This document shows positions 45,271-52,611 of a stretch of 64,000 nt of DNA, in pieces (positions within the stretch are counted from its first letter, which is position 1; each line of letters begins with the position of its first letter). Below the pieces are notes generated by a model that was not told where the DNA came from, ran no database searches, and worked only from the letters and a program-made list of their open reading frames with translations. The translations under genes were made by a program, and so were the position numbers. This DNA comes from Sphingomonas sp. (GTDB lineage Bacteria > Pseudomonadota > Alphaproteobacteria > Sphingomonadales > Sphingomonadaceae), in NCBI GenBank assembly GCA_013001055.1, contig JABDNH010000003.1, forward strand, positions 186,001-250,000. The letters run 5' to 3'.

Positions 45271-45625
45271 AGTGGAGGGTTTCTGTTGCCCGGTACCCTC
45301 CGAACCGCTGGAATCCCCTTCTGTTGCCCGGTGGGGTCCGACCGCGCTTAAGACTTTGTAACTTTCGCCGTTAGGCTAATCGTTACGCAGCAATAGCGAG
45401 CGCCTCGTTATCGTTGGCACTTGTGAATATGAGCCGTCACGGTGGTCTCATACCGATCGGCAACCGAGCCTTTATTACACGCGTCGATCCTGTTTCACCC
45501 CCATCAGCAACCGCGTAAAACTGCGGTATTCGCGGCTGGTGGTGGAGGTGCCGGGGTACTGCCCCCCGGGTCCGCAATGCCTATTCCACTCGATCATCTA
45601 CCGACATAGCTGGCAAGCCAGCGAG
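45271..45625 (-). ncRNA. ssrA: Transfer-messenger RNA, circularly permuted (two-piece) gene
   Basis: Read on the minus strand, the acceptor piece comes first. It ends CACCTCC-A-CCA at 45550-45540, with a T-arm-like CCGGGG-GGCAGTA-CCCCGG just before. A short spacer follows, then the coding piece starting GGGGGTGAAACAGGATCGAC at 45502. GGGGGTG and CACCTCC pair as a full 7-bp acceptor stem, so the two parts form one tRNA-like end. The tag frame GCC AAC GAT AAC GAG ... GCG TAA (45418-45383) encodes ANDNEALAIAA, a normal proteolysis tag. Acceptor-before-coding order is the permuted arrangement known from alphaproteobacteria. The RNA rescues stalled ribosomes. The outer ends are estimates: promoter-derived on the left of transcription, hairpin-derived on the right. 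Confidence 0.92.
45383..45418 (-). other. tmRNA tag-peptide reading frame (ANDNEALAIAA)
   Basis: Twelve codons, GCC through the stop TAA, encode ANDNEALAIAA. With the alanine carried by the tmRNA this gives a tag beginning A-ANDN and ending in two alanines, as recognised by ClpXP-type proteases. Confidence 0.9.
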
Positions 45626-45634
45626 ACCAAGATA

Positions 45635-45661
45635 AGCACTATATGGTTGACAAACAACCAT
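45635..45661 (-). promoter_or_regulatory. Candidate ssrA promoter overlapping a 7-bp inverted repeat
   Basis: On the minus strand TTGTTT (45658-45653) is followed after 17 nt by TATCTT, placing the start near 45625, just before the acceptor piece. The same stretch contains ATGGTTG-acaaa-CAACCAT (45643-45661). On the plus strand TTGACA (45648) could serve the lipoprotein gene. All assignments are by consensus only. Confidence 0.4.
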
Positions 45662-45746
45662 CATGACCGTTCGATACGCGGCGAGGAACCCTGGCGGTCC
45701 ATCCGCGTTGGAGCCTCGATTGGTAATGAGGACAGGAAGATAACTA

Positions 45747-45959
45747 TTGCGTGACGGGCGCAAAAGGTTGGTACTTCTCGCGGCGCCGTTGGCGCTGCTT
45801 TCGCTGTTGGCTTGCGGTGGAGACGCCGAAGGCACGTTGGCGGAGGGCGAGTATGATCCGGATGCGCCCAGCCTCGAGGAGGTCAGCAGTGATGCTGAGC
45901 TCGCCAATACAAATGACTCCATCGAGGAGCCCGTGGCCAATTCAGAGGTCGCGGAATAA
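45747..45959 (+). CDS. Small acidic lipoprotein, array member 1 (70 aa)
   Basis: Probably starts at TTG 45747, with AGGAAG upstream. The sequence RKRLVLLAAPLALLSLLACG is a lipoprotein signal with Cys near residue 23. What remains is about 47 residues, very acidic (GEYDPDAPSLEEVSSDAELA) and ending EEPVANSEVAE, too short and polar for a folded domain. It heads a run of four similar genes. Function unknown. Confidence 0.55.
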   Translation: MRDGRKRLVLLAAPLALLSLLACGGDAEGTLAEGEYDPDAPSLEEVSSDAELANTNDSIEEPVANSEVAE

Positions 45960-46011
45960 GGGCCCGCAAGAGGTCCGCATGTTCCAAAAATTCGAAGAAG
46001 GGGATTTTATT

Positions 46012-46260
46012 ATGAAGAAAGTTGTATTCGCCGTAGTCGGTGCCACCGCTCTTGGCCTTGCTGCCTGCAATCCGTCGGAAGACGCTGCTGGCGACGCCGT
46101 AGCCGAAGAAGCCGAAGCCCAGGAAGAAATTCTGGAAGAAGCTGCTGAAGGCGCAGAAGCAATGGGTGACGAAGCCACTGCCGAAGCGCTCGAAGAGCAG
46201 GCCGAACAGGTCGACGAAGCCGGTGAAGTTGCTGAAGAAGTCGCCGAAGGCGATATGTAA
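46012..46260 (+). CDS. Small acidic lipoprotein, array member 2 (82 aa)
   Basis: A lipoprotein with signal KKVVFAVVGATALGLAACN. The mature part is nearly all Ala, Glu, Asp and Gly (AEEAEAQEEILEEAAEGAEAMGDE) and likely helical, ending EGDM. The ATG at 46012 follows GAAGGGGATT; the track shows this frame only as part of a longer ORF from 45751. Signal peptide and tail resemble members 3 and 4. Confidence 0.7.
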   Translation: MKKVVFAVVGATALGLAACNPSEDAAGDAVAEEAEAQEEILEEAAEGAEAMGDEATAEALEEQAEQVDEAGEVAEEVAEGDM

Positions 46261-46290
46261 TTCAATAATTCGTTGAATAGGAAAATTATC

Positions 46291-46527
46291 ATGAAGAAGA
46301 CTGTTTTCGCAATTGCCGGCGTTGCCGCCCTGGGCATGGCTGCCTGCTCGAACACCGAAGATGCTGCCAGCGACGTCGATGAGGCGATGGAAGCCGACGC
46401 CGAAGCGATGGACGACGAGATCGAAGCTGCTGGCGATGAGCTTGAAGCCGATACCGAGGCGACCGTTGAAGAAGCTGGTGACGAAGCTGCCGAAGCCGGT
46501 GCCGAAATCGAAGAAGCGACCGAATAG
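46291..46527 (+). CDS. Small acidic lipoprotein, array member 3 (78 aa)
   Basis: A lipoprotein with signal KKTVFAIAGVAALGMAACS. The mature part (EDAASDVDEAMEADAEAMDDE, EAGDEAAEAGAEIEEATE) is Ala/Glu/Asp-rich with periodic acidic residues. ATG 46291 follows AGGAAAATTATC. It begins 30 bp after member 2 ends and is almost certainly on the same transcript. Closest to member 2 in sequence. Confidence 0.7.
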   Translation: MKKTVFAIAGVAALGMAACSNTEDAASDVDEAMEADAEAMDDEIEAAGDELEADTEATVEEAGDEAAEAGAEIEEATE

Positions 46528-46558
46528 TCGCTTTCTCGACCGATAAGGATTTGTTCAG

Positions 46559-46813
46559 ATGAAAAAACTGACCTTTGCGATGATGGGTGGCGTTGCGCTG
46601 ACGATTGCTGCCTGTTCCGGCACCGAAGAAGCGGCTGAAGAAGCCATGGAAAACGATGTCGGAGCGGAAGAAATTCTCGACAACGCCATCGAGGCTTCGA
46701 ACGAGGTCCTCGAAGAAGTGGTCGAGGAAGCAGAGCCGACGGCTCCGCCGCCCATTGCCGAAGAGGATCTTACGGTCGAGGATCAGGGCACCGAAGACGT
46801 TCCTGGCATGTAA
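46559..46813 (+). CDS. Small acidic lipoprotein, array member 4 (84 aa)
   Basis: A lipoprotein with signal KKLTFAMMGGVALTIAACS. The mature part is acidic (EEAAEEAMENDVGAEEILDNAIEASNEVLEE) with a Pro-rich hinge (PTAPPPIAEEDL) and ends EDVPGM. The hinge distinguishes it from members 2 and 3. It is last in the array and followed by a terminator, so members 1-4 look like one transcription unit. Confidence 0.7.
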   Translation: MKKLTFAMMGGVALTIAACSGTEEAAEEAMENDVGAEEILDNAIEASNEVLEEVVEEAEPTAPPPIAEEDLTVEDQGTEDVPGM

Positions 46814-46832
46814 GCCGCGCGTCTTTCGGACC

Positions 46833-46868
46833 AAAAAGAGGGGTCGGGCATTGTCCGGCCCCTTTTTT
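46833..46868 (+). terminator. Rho-independent terminator after the small lipoprotein array
   Basis: GGGGTCGG and CCGGCCCC form the stem, preceded by AAAAAG and followed by TTTTTT. The stem is the same as in the terminator at 8584. Confidence 0.85.
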
Positions 46869-46897
46869 GTCGCCGAGATGAGCGCTAGGCCCGGTCC

Positions 46898-47530
46898 ATG
46901 GATGACGCCAAACCTGCTGCCACGCTGATCGTCCTGCGCGATGCACCGAGCGGCCCACCTGAAATGCTGATGGTACGCCGCGATCGCGCCATGGCATTTG
47001 CGGCAGGTGCCTGGGTATGGCCTGGCGGACGCGTCGATCCGGAAGACCGTCTGGCCGCATTGGATGATCTCCACGCCGCGCAGATCGCTGCGGTTCGTGA
47101 AGCCACCGAAGAAGTTGCCATGCCGGCGCTCGATCCCAAGAGCCTCGTCCCCTTCGCCCGCTGGCTCCCCAAGTTCAACGTCGAGCGACGTTTCGACACC
47201 TGGTTCTTCCTGGCGCGCGCGCCGCGAGTCGACTGGACGCTCGATCTTCAGGACGGCGAGATTATCGATGCAATGTGGACTAGCGCACAGGCCATGCTGG
47301 ATCGGATTGCCTGCGGCGACGCCAGCGCCATCTTTCCCACGGTGCGCAACCTCGAGCGGCTTGCAGGGTTCGCGTCCATCGATGAAGCCTTCGCCGATGC
47401 CGCCGCGCACCCGACCGACCCCATCACCCCGTGGATCGAGACGCGAAACGGGGTAGATCATATCGTGATTCCCGAAGGGATGGGCTACCCGGTTACCGCA
47501 GAACCGCTGACCACCGCCACGCGTGCCTGA
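46898..47530 (+). CDS. Nudix hydrolase (NUDT19-like)
   Basis: A 210-aa Nudix hydrolase. The Nudix region is WPGGRVDPED...AAVREATEEVAM, in which the box is spread by an insertion between the glycine and the REA..EE part, as in eukaryotic NUDT19/NUDT7-type CoA diphosphatases. The N-terminus PAATLIVLRDAPSGPPEMLMVRRDRAMAFAAGAWVWPGG is typical of that subgroup. It may hydrolyse CoA or acyl-CoA esters; this is family-level inference. Its end overlaps the extensin-like gene start. Confidence 0.8.
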   Translation: MDDAKPAATLIVLRDAPSGPPEMLMVRRDRAMAFAAGAWVWPGGRVDPEDRLAALDDLHAAQIAAVREATEEVAMPALDPKSLVPFARWLPKFNVERRFDTWFFLARAPRVDWTLDLQDGEIIDAMWTSAQAMLDRIACGDASAIFPTVRNLERLAGFASIDEAFADAAAHPTDPITPWIETRNGVDHIVIPEGMGYPVTAEPLTTATRA

Positions 47531-48260
47531 TCGCTTCCCCTGGAAAGGCTTGCTTATCCTCGCCTTGCTGGCGGCCGTGGCCATCGTCGGGTGGCGCGAA
47601 TATCAGCGATTGTTGCGCGAAGAGCCGCAACTCTTTCCTTGGACCCCGCTCGATCTGAACGATCCGGTTGGCAGTTTTACCGATGACAAGCTTGCCGCGC
47701 TGACAACGGATGCCCCGCGCTGCCGCGCGCTGCTCGAGGCGGCGGGAACTGGCGATGTACCGGCCCCAGCGATGGCGGCCGACACACCACAATGCGGCTA
47801 TCAAGACGGTATCCGCCTCGGTGCCGGCGACGGGTCTCGGCTGGACTATGGTGTTTCAATCACCGCCTGTCCCGTGGCCGCAGCACTCGCCCTGTGGGAG
47901 CGCGATATCCTCCAGCCTGCCGCAGCCCGTCATCTGGGATCCGCTGTCGTGCGCGTGCGCACGCTCGGCAGCTACAGTTGTCGACGCCTATATGGCCGTG
48001 CCGACGGCGCATGGAGTGAGCACGCCACCGCGAATGCCATCGACATATCGGGCTTTGATCTGGCCGATGGGCGCACCCTGACGCTGTCCGGCAACTGGGA
48101 CGGAACGCCTGGAGAAGCCGCCTTCCTGCGAGAGGTGCGCGATGGCGCCTGCACGCTTTTCCGCACGACCCTGTCACCCGATTACAACGCCGCGCACGCC
48201 GACCATCTTCATTTTGACATGGCCTCGGGACGCCCAGCGGGGTGGTCGATTTGCCGTTAG
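47523..48260 (+). CDS. Extensin-like C-terminal domain protein
   Basis: A membrane-anchored protein of 245 aa. One N-terminal hydrophobic helix (GLLILALLAAVAIVGW) is followed by the extensin-like domain: CGYQDGIRL, SITACPVAAALALWERDILQPAA, LGSYSCRRLYG, WSEHATANAIDISGF, HADHLHFDM. The HxxxxAxDxxGF and HxDHxHxD patterns make it a probable zinc peptidase of the D-alanyl-D-alanine type, acting on peptidoglycan. The GTG at 47523 overlaps the Nudix stop by 8 bp, suggesting coupling. Confidence 0.82.
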   Translation: MPDRFPWKGLLILALLAAVAIVGWREYQRLLREEPQLFPWTPLDLNDPVGSFTDDKLAALTTDAPRCRALLEAAGTGDVPAPAMAADTPQCGYQDGIRLGAGDGSRLDYGVSITACPVAAALALWERDILQPAAARHLGSAVVRVRTLGSYSCRRLYGRADGAWSEHATANAIDISGFDLADGRTLTLSGNWDGTPGEAAFLREVRDGACTLFRTTLSPDYNAAHADHLHFDMASGRPAGWSICR

Positions 48261-48304
48261 AGGCGAGTCGCGCCTACGCCACACCCTGAGTCGCTGCGCT
48301 GCAA

Positions 48305-48338
48305 CAAAAAAGGGCCGCGGTTTCCCGCGACCCCTTCT
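48305..48338 (+). terminator. Bidirectional terminator between extensin-like and SWIB genes
   Basis: AAAAAAGGG-CCGCGG-TTTC-CCGCG-ACCCCTTCTT forms a hairpin with A and T tracts on its two sides, located between two convergent genes. Confidence 0.65.
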
Positions 48339-48355
48339 TGTCGATGATAGCGCCT

Positions 48356-48619
48356 CTAGCTGAGGTGCTTCGACAAATGTTTGTTCATTTCGAACATGGT
48401 GACCTTGTCCTGCCCGAAAATCGGACGGAGTTTGTCGTCAGCCATGATTTCCCGCTTATTCTGCGGATTTTGAAGATTATTAGCTTTGATGTACGTCCAC
48501 ATTTTCGAGACGACTTCGCTGCGCGGCAGCGGGGCGGGTCCCACGATTGCCGCCAGTTCGGACGACGGGGTTACCGGACGTGCAAGTCCACCACCTGCTT
48601 TGCGCTTTGAATCTGCCAT
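48356..48619 (-). CDS. SWIB/MDM2 domain protein
   Basis: This protein of 87 aa has a short basic N-terminus (ADSKRKAGGG) followed by a SWIB domain: PSSELAAIVGPAPLPRSEVVSKMWTYIKANNLQNPQNKREIMADDKLRPIFGQDKVTMFEMNKHLSKHL. Bacterial SWIB proteins are found mainly in chlamydiae and some alphaproteobacteria and are thought to associate with DNA or topoisomerase. The start at 48619 (MADSKRK) follows AGGAGGG; the track begins at 48646. It is a stand-alone domain here. Confidence 0.88.
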   Translation of the reverse strand: MADSKRKAGGGLARPVTPSSELAAIVGPAPLPRSEVVSKMWTYIKANNLQNPQNKREIMADDKLRPIFGQDKVTMFEMNKHLSKHLS

Positions 48620-48737
48620 TTGTTTTGGCCCTCCTGTTATTGTCATGAAAAAGTAGAGCGGGCTTTTCCTTCTTTGCCAAGAGAGAGAATCGCAAATTGT
48701 GGATAAGTTTTTCCCTTAGGCGCCCCTTAGGGCCGGT

Positions 48738-49565
48738 TTAGGCAGTCCGCGGGCCGAAAGGGACGATCTTGTTGGCTGCGTCATGACCGATATCAGCACT
48801 TCCGCCGTGTCGGATTCCCGACAGTTCGCACCAGCTTTTGACCATATCATCGAGCCCCTGCCCGAAAGGTACGTCATTCTCCGGAACGTCGCTGAAACGG
48901 CCATGCCGCAATCGCGCGACCCCGCGCACCTCCTCCTGCCCCGTGACGTGAAGAAGTGCACGGTCGGTGGCGTATAGATATTCGCCGACATCCTCGATCA
49001 GCAAGTCGACGCCGGTCAGCGTCGGCGCCATCGGTGTGCCGACGAGATGCGATAATACGGTGAGATTGAACGCCATGGCGGGAAGGCCTGGCGAAAGCCC
49101 AGGCTCAAGCGTCGCCTCGTCGCGCCGCATCAGCCACGCTAGCGCGCGGTCGAGCGCTTCTTCGCCGCCTTCGCGCGCGGCATCCTGTGGCATTGGTCCG
49201 TGCACCACGGCGCAGCCGACCTTGTGTAGCGCGGCGAGCAGAAAACCGGCGTCAGAGTACCCCATGTATGCCTTGCCCCGCGCAGCCTCAGGTAAGTCAG
49301 CCATCGCCGCTTCGGCGATCCGCCCTGCCCCGTAGCCGCCGCGCGCAAACCAGACCGCATCGACACGCTCATCCGCCATGACCCGACGCAGCGCATCCAG
49401 ACGCTCGGCATCGCTTCCGGCGAAATGCCCGTCATCGGCAAAACATTGAGGGTGCACGATCAGCTCGGCACCGGCGGCTTCGGCACGCGCCTGCACCAAC
49501 GGCACCAGCGATGCGTCCAACGCGCGCCCCGGTGCGACGACAGCAATGGTGGATGCCTTGCCCAT
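48738..49565 (-). CDS. LD-carboxypeptidase (peptidase S66 family)
   Basis: A serine peptidase of 275 aa that removes the terminal D-alanine from murein tetrapeptides in peptidoglycan recycling. The substrate-pocket GGYG motif (WFARGGYGAGRI), the nucleophile Ser in GYSDAGFLL, the Glu in IEDVGEYLYATDR and the His in GHDAANKIVPFG are all present. No signal peptide is seen, so it acts in the cytoplasm. It is divergent from a Mur ligase gene with a 28-bp gap, and the two probably serve the same recycling route. Confidence 0.85.
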   Translation of the reverse strand: MGKASTIAVVAPGRALDASLVPLVQARAEAAGAELIVHPQCFADDGHFAGSDAERLDALRRVMADERVDAVWFARGGYGAGRIAEAAMADLPEAARGKAYMGYSDAGFLLAALHKVGCAVVHGPMPQDAAREGGEEALDRALAWLMRRDEATLEPGLSPGLPAMAFNLTVLSHLVGTPMAPTLTGVDLLIEDVGEYLYATDRALLHVTGQEEVRGVARLRHGRFSDVPENDVPFGQGLDDMVKSWCELSGIRHGGSADIGHDAANKIVPFGPRTA

Positions 49566-49593
49566 ACACGCGCAATCGCATAGCGCGGAGCTA

Positions 49594-50973
49594 ATGACCA
49601 ACCACTATTTCTTCTGCGGCATTGGCGGCTCCGGAATGCTCCCGCTCGCTGCCATTTTGCGCGCCCGCGGTGCCAAGGTCTCGGGTTCGGATCGCAGTCT
49701 CGATGCGGGACGCATTGCGCCCAAGTTCGACTATCTGCGCAGTATGGGGATCGAGCTATTTGCGCAGGACGGTAGCGGACTGGCCGAGGGGATGACGTTG
49801 GTCGCCAGCGCGGCGGTCGAGGACACGGTGCCCGACATGGTCCGCGCAACCGAGCTTGGGCTTGATCGTGTGACCCGCCCCGAACTTCTTTCGCAGCAGT
49901 TGAACGCCGCCGCGAAATCGATCGCCATCGGCGGCACCAGCGGGAAATCGACGGTCACCGGTATGGTCGCCTGGATGCTGGTAGCCACGGGCCGCGAACC
50001 CACTGTCATGAATGGCGGCGTGATGAAGAATTTTGCGTCGCCCAGCGCACCCTTTGCTTCGGCCTTGTCGGGCGATCCCGACCTGTTTGTAGCCGAGGTC
50101 GACGAAAGCGATGGATCGATCGCGCTCTATACGCCTACGGTAGCGATCGTGAATAATGTCAGCCTCGACCATAAATCGATGGAGGAATTGCGGTCGCTGT
50201 TCGGCAATTTTCTCGATGCGGCTGATAAGGGCGCGGTCAATCGTGACGATGCCGAGGCGCTCGCGCTCGCAGAAGGCCGCGACCACGTTGCAACCTTCGG
50301 CTTCGACGGCGAAGCAACCTACCGCGGTTCTGATCTCCATCTCGAAGATATGGGGCTCACCTTCACGCTGCGGGCCAGGGGCGAGGTGGTGCCGGTCGCG
50401 CTTCCCATGCGCGGTCGCCACAATGCCGAGAACGCGTTGGCCGCGCTTGCGGCCGTCGGTGAACTCGGCGTCCCGCTCGAACAGGCTGCGGGCGCTTTGG
50501 CGCGCTTCCTGGGCCTCAAGCGCCGCCTCGAAAAAGTCGGCGAGGTTGCGGGCGTCGCGGTATATGACGATTTCGGCCACAATCCGGACAAGGTGCGCGC
50601 CACGTTACGCACGCTTTCCCACGATCCGCTGCTCATCATGTTCCAGCCGCACGGCTATGGTCCCTTGAAGCAGATGGGCGAGGAATTGGCTGCCGTCTTT
50701 GCCGAGCATCTCAAGTCCGGCGACAAGCTCTACTTTCCCGATCCCGTCTATCACGGCGGGACTGCAGACAAATCGCGCGGGTCGGACTGGTTGTCTGCCG
50801 AGGTCAGGAGAAATGGCGGCCAGGCGACGCACATTCCCGATCGGGACATCATCGCCGCGCGGCTTGCCGAAGAGGCCGAGCCGGGCGACACGATCCTTGT
50901 CATGGGAGCGCGCGACGATAGCCTGATCGCCTATGCGCAAGGCATTGTCGCGAGCCTTGCCGAGCGAAGCTGA
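49594..50973 (+). CDS. mpl: Mur ligase-family protein (Mpl/MurC-like)
   Basis: A 459-aa ligase. The N-terminal domain (NHYFFCGIGGSGMLPLAAIL), the ATP-binding loop GGTSGKSTVTGM, the Asp/Glu-rich EVDESDGSI and the C-terminal YDDFGHNPDKVRATLRTL and MGARDD match MurC/Mpl. Length and neighbours favour Mpl (murein peptide ligase) in recycling, but the P-loop GGTSGKS differs from the usual GTHGKTT, so it may be a divergent member with another substrate. The ATG at 49594 follows GCGGAG. It is divergent from the LD-carboxypeptidase gene. Confidence 0.7.
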   Translation: MTNHYFFCGIGGSGMLPLAAILRARGAKVSGSDRSLDAGRIAPKFDYLRSMGIELFAQDGSGLAEGMTLVASAAVEDTVPDMVRATELGLDRVTRPELLSQQLNAAAKSIAIGGTSGKSTVTGMVAWMLVATGREPTVMNGGVMKNFASPSAPFASALSGDPDLFVAEVDESDGSIALYTPTVAIVNNVSLDHKSMEELRSLFGNFLDAADKGAVNRDDAEALALAEGRDHVATFGFDGEATYRGSDLHLEDMGLTFTLRARGEVVPVALPMRGRHNAENALAALAAVGELGVPLEQAAGALARFLGLKRRLEKVGEVAGVAVYDDFGHNPDKVRATLRTLSHDPLLIMFQPHGYGPLKQMGEELAAVFAEHLKSGDKLYFPDPVYHGGTADKSRGSDWLSAEVRRNGGQATHIPDRDIIAARLAEEAEPGDTILVMGARDDSLIAYAQGIVASLAERS

Positions 50974-51344
50974 TGCCGCGCGCTGTCGGGTGGATTTTGA
51001 ACGAAGAGGATCGCTCACGCCTGCTCGAGCGTTTCCCCCCACGATATGCCAAGACCATCGCCCACCACGTCACCTTGTCGGGTCACAAGGCCGCCAAACC
51101 GGTTCCTGGCCCGGCAAGTTTTGAAGTCGTCGGTCATGCCGATGACGGCCGCGGGATCGAGGCGCTGGTCGTGACGTGCGATGGCAAAACCGAACGCCCC
51201 GACGGAAGCACCTACCATGTCACTTGGTCGCTCGACCCCGCCAGCGGGCTTGCCCCTAAGCACAGCAACGATCTGATCGCCGAAGCGGGATGGGCGCCGG
51301 TCGAGCCGTCGATCACCTTCGATGCGGAGCCTGGCTTACTGTGA
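50973..51344 (+). CDS. Putative 2H phosphoesterase-like protein (123 aa)
   Basis: It contains two HxT motifs about 63 residues apart, AHHVTLSG and TYHVTWSLD. This is the signature of 2H phosphoesterases, in which two His-x-Thr pairs form the active site; spacing and size fit small family members related to the Swiss-army-knife RNA repair-like proteins. If active it could act on 2',3'-cyclic or 2'-5'-linked phosphates. Assignment is by motif and is tentative. The start overlaps the mpl stop (TGATG) and the end overlaps the next gene (GTGA), so it is translated within this operon. Confidence 0.55.
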   Translation: MPRAVGWILNEEDRSRLLERFPPRYAKTIAHHVTLSGHKAAKPVPGPASFEVVGHADDGRGIEALVVTCDGKTERPDGSTYHVTWSLDPASGLAPKHSNDLIAEAGWAPVEPSITFDAEPGLL

Positions 51345-51823
51345 CACAGCTTTTCCTGGATGTAGACGGCGTGCTTGCCGATTTCGATGGCGGTGTGGTG
51401 CGTATTACGGGACTACCCCCCGAAGAACTTGAAAAGCAGCGTGGGCGCGGTGGTTTCTGGAAAGCGCTGGCGCGCGCCGAGGGGTTCTATGCCAACCTGG
51501 ATCCCCTGCCCGGTGCGCCTCAGATGGTCGAGCAGCTGCGTCATCTCGAGCCTATCCTGCTGACTGGCCTGCCGCTCGGCAAATGGGCGGCCCCGCAGAA
51601 GCGCAAATGGGCGAAGCAGCACTTCCCCGACCTAAAAATCGTCACCTGCATGGCGCGTGACAAATGGCGCTATGCCCGCCCCGGTGATGTATTGGTGGAT
51701 GATCGCGAGAAAGCCCGCAATCCCTGGGTCGAAAAGGGCAAGGGCCGCTTCGTGCTGCACCGCAGTCCCGAAACGACCCTTGAAGAATTGAGCTGGATTT
51801 TTCCGTCCGTCAGCACCGCTTAG
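51341..51823 (+). CDS. HAD-family phosphatase (5' nucleotidase-like)
   Basis: A haloacid dehalogenase-fold phosphatase of 160 aa. The nucleophile motif DVDGVLADFDG near the start, a Thr in LLTGLP, a Lys in KWRYARPGDVLVDDREKA and the acidic VDD motif are present. It resembles 5'(3')-deoxyribonucleotidases (NT5C family). A GTG start at 51341 overlaps the preceding stop. The gene lies downstream of a putative 2H phosphoesterase, so the two could act in sequence on nucleotides; this is inference. Confidence 0.75.
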   Translation: MTQLFLDVDGVLADFDGGVVRITGLPPEELEKQRGRGGFWKALARAEGFYANLDPLPGAPQMVEQLRHLEPILLTGLPLGKWAAPQKRKWAKQHFPDLKIVTCMARDKWRYARPGDVLVDDREKARNPWVEKGKGRFVLHRSPETTLEELSWIFPSVSTA

Positions 51824-52374
51824 GCGGCTGCGGGTTCGACCTTGCTTACCCATTCGGGCCAGAAAACCGGTTCGCGCGTCGACCAGCCGGGTGCGGTCGC
51901 GGCGCTCTCGCTGATCGACTGCAGCAGCGTGCGGCGGCGATCGGGATGCAGATGCGGCAGCGACGCCGCGCCGCAAAAAGCGCTGGGCAGCCACGGGCGC
52001 ACCGCTGCACCCAAAAGACGTTCATAAAGGAAACGATAGGGCGCAAAGGCCAGCAGACGGTCCTGGCCGAGGTCGAAAGCCGACATCGTCACCAGTTCGC
52101 CGAAAAAGGGTTCGAGCATGTCGAGACCGCTGTCGTCGGGGATGTCCGAGCGTACGGGGTCGATATGCCGGTAGATGCGCGCCTGCGCATTGATCGACGC
52201 AGCCTCGATTTCGTCACGCGCCCAGGTGTCGAGCGGATCGGCGCTGCGATTGAATGCAATGTCGAGCGACCGTCGGATGTAGCGCTGCGTAGCTTTTGCA
52301 AAGCCCGCAAACTCCTTCATCTCGCTGATGAGCATTGCGCCTGTCGCGCCAGTGCCCTTCGCCTTCGACATCAT
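51820..52374 (-). CDS. Hypothetical protein (184 aa)
   Basis: A protein without signal peptide or membrane helix; mostly predicted helical, with an N-terminal stretch (EMKEFAGFAKATQRYIRRSLDIAF) and later DPLDTWARDEIEAASINAQARIYRHI and PYRFLYERLLGAAVRPWLPSAFCG. I recognise no family. The TTG-ATG-ATG start region follows AAGGAG, and the ATG at 52374 is preferred. Its 3' end overlaps the HAD gene by 4 bp. Confidence 0.55.
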   Translation of the reverse strand: MMSKAKGTGATGAMLISEMKEFAGFAKATQRYIRRSLDIAFNRSADPLDTWARDEIEAASINAQARIYRHIDPVRSDIPDDSGLDMLEPFFGELVTMSAFDLGQDRLLAFAPYRFLYERLLGAAVRPWLPSAFCGAASLPHLHPDRRRTLLQSISESAATAPGWSTREPVFWPEWVSKVEPAAA

Positions 52375-52426
52375 CAATCTCCTTACTTTACAAGGAGATC
52401 TTAGGCCGACGATCGTTAGCGTTACG

Positions 52427-52441
52427 TTAACTATGCGTTAG
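52427..52441. promoter_or_regulatory. Possible CtrA-like site upstream of gene 51820
   Basis: TTAA-ctatgcg-TTAG resembles the CtrA full site TTAA-N7-TTAA with one mismatch. It sits in an A/T-richer stretch with several further TTA motifs 50-60 bp upstream of the 184-aa gene. Without neighbours known to be CtrA-controlled this is weak. Confidence 0.25.
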
Positions 52442-52611
52442 CGCGACATTAACCCGCCGACCTGATCCCCCACCCGGGATATGGAGCGAGTGAAGCCGCA
52501 AGCGGCTTGGGATACAACCATAGTTTGCGATCGCGACGCGCATTCGCCGGCAACTGTGTGAATTTGGCAACGATCTGAACAGGTTATTGATTACCCGTAT
52601 CAAAACCGTGT

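Noticed and set aside
46289-47584. 431-aa minus-strand ORF
   Set aside because: Antisense to lipoproteins 3-4 and the Nudix gene, which have signals and family motifs.
52400-52460. Possible replication origin (A/T-richer, TTA-rich)
   Set aside because: Only one CtrA-like site and no DnaA-box cluster; too small and gene-flanked.
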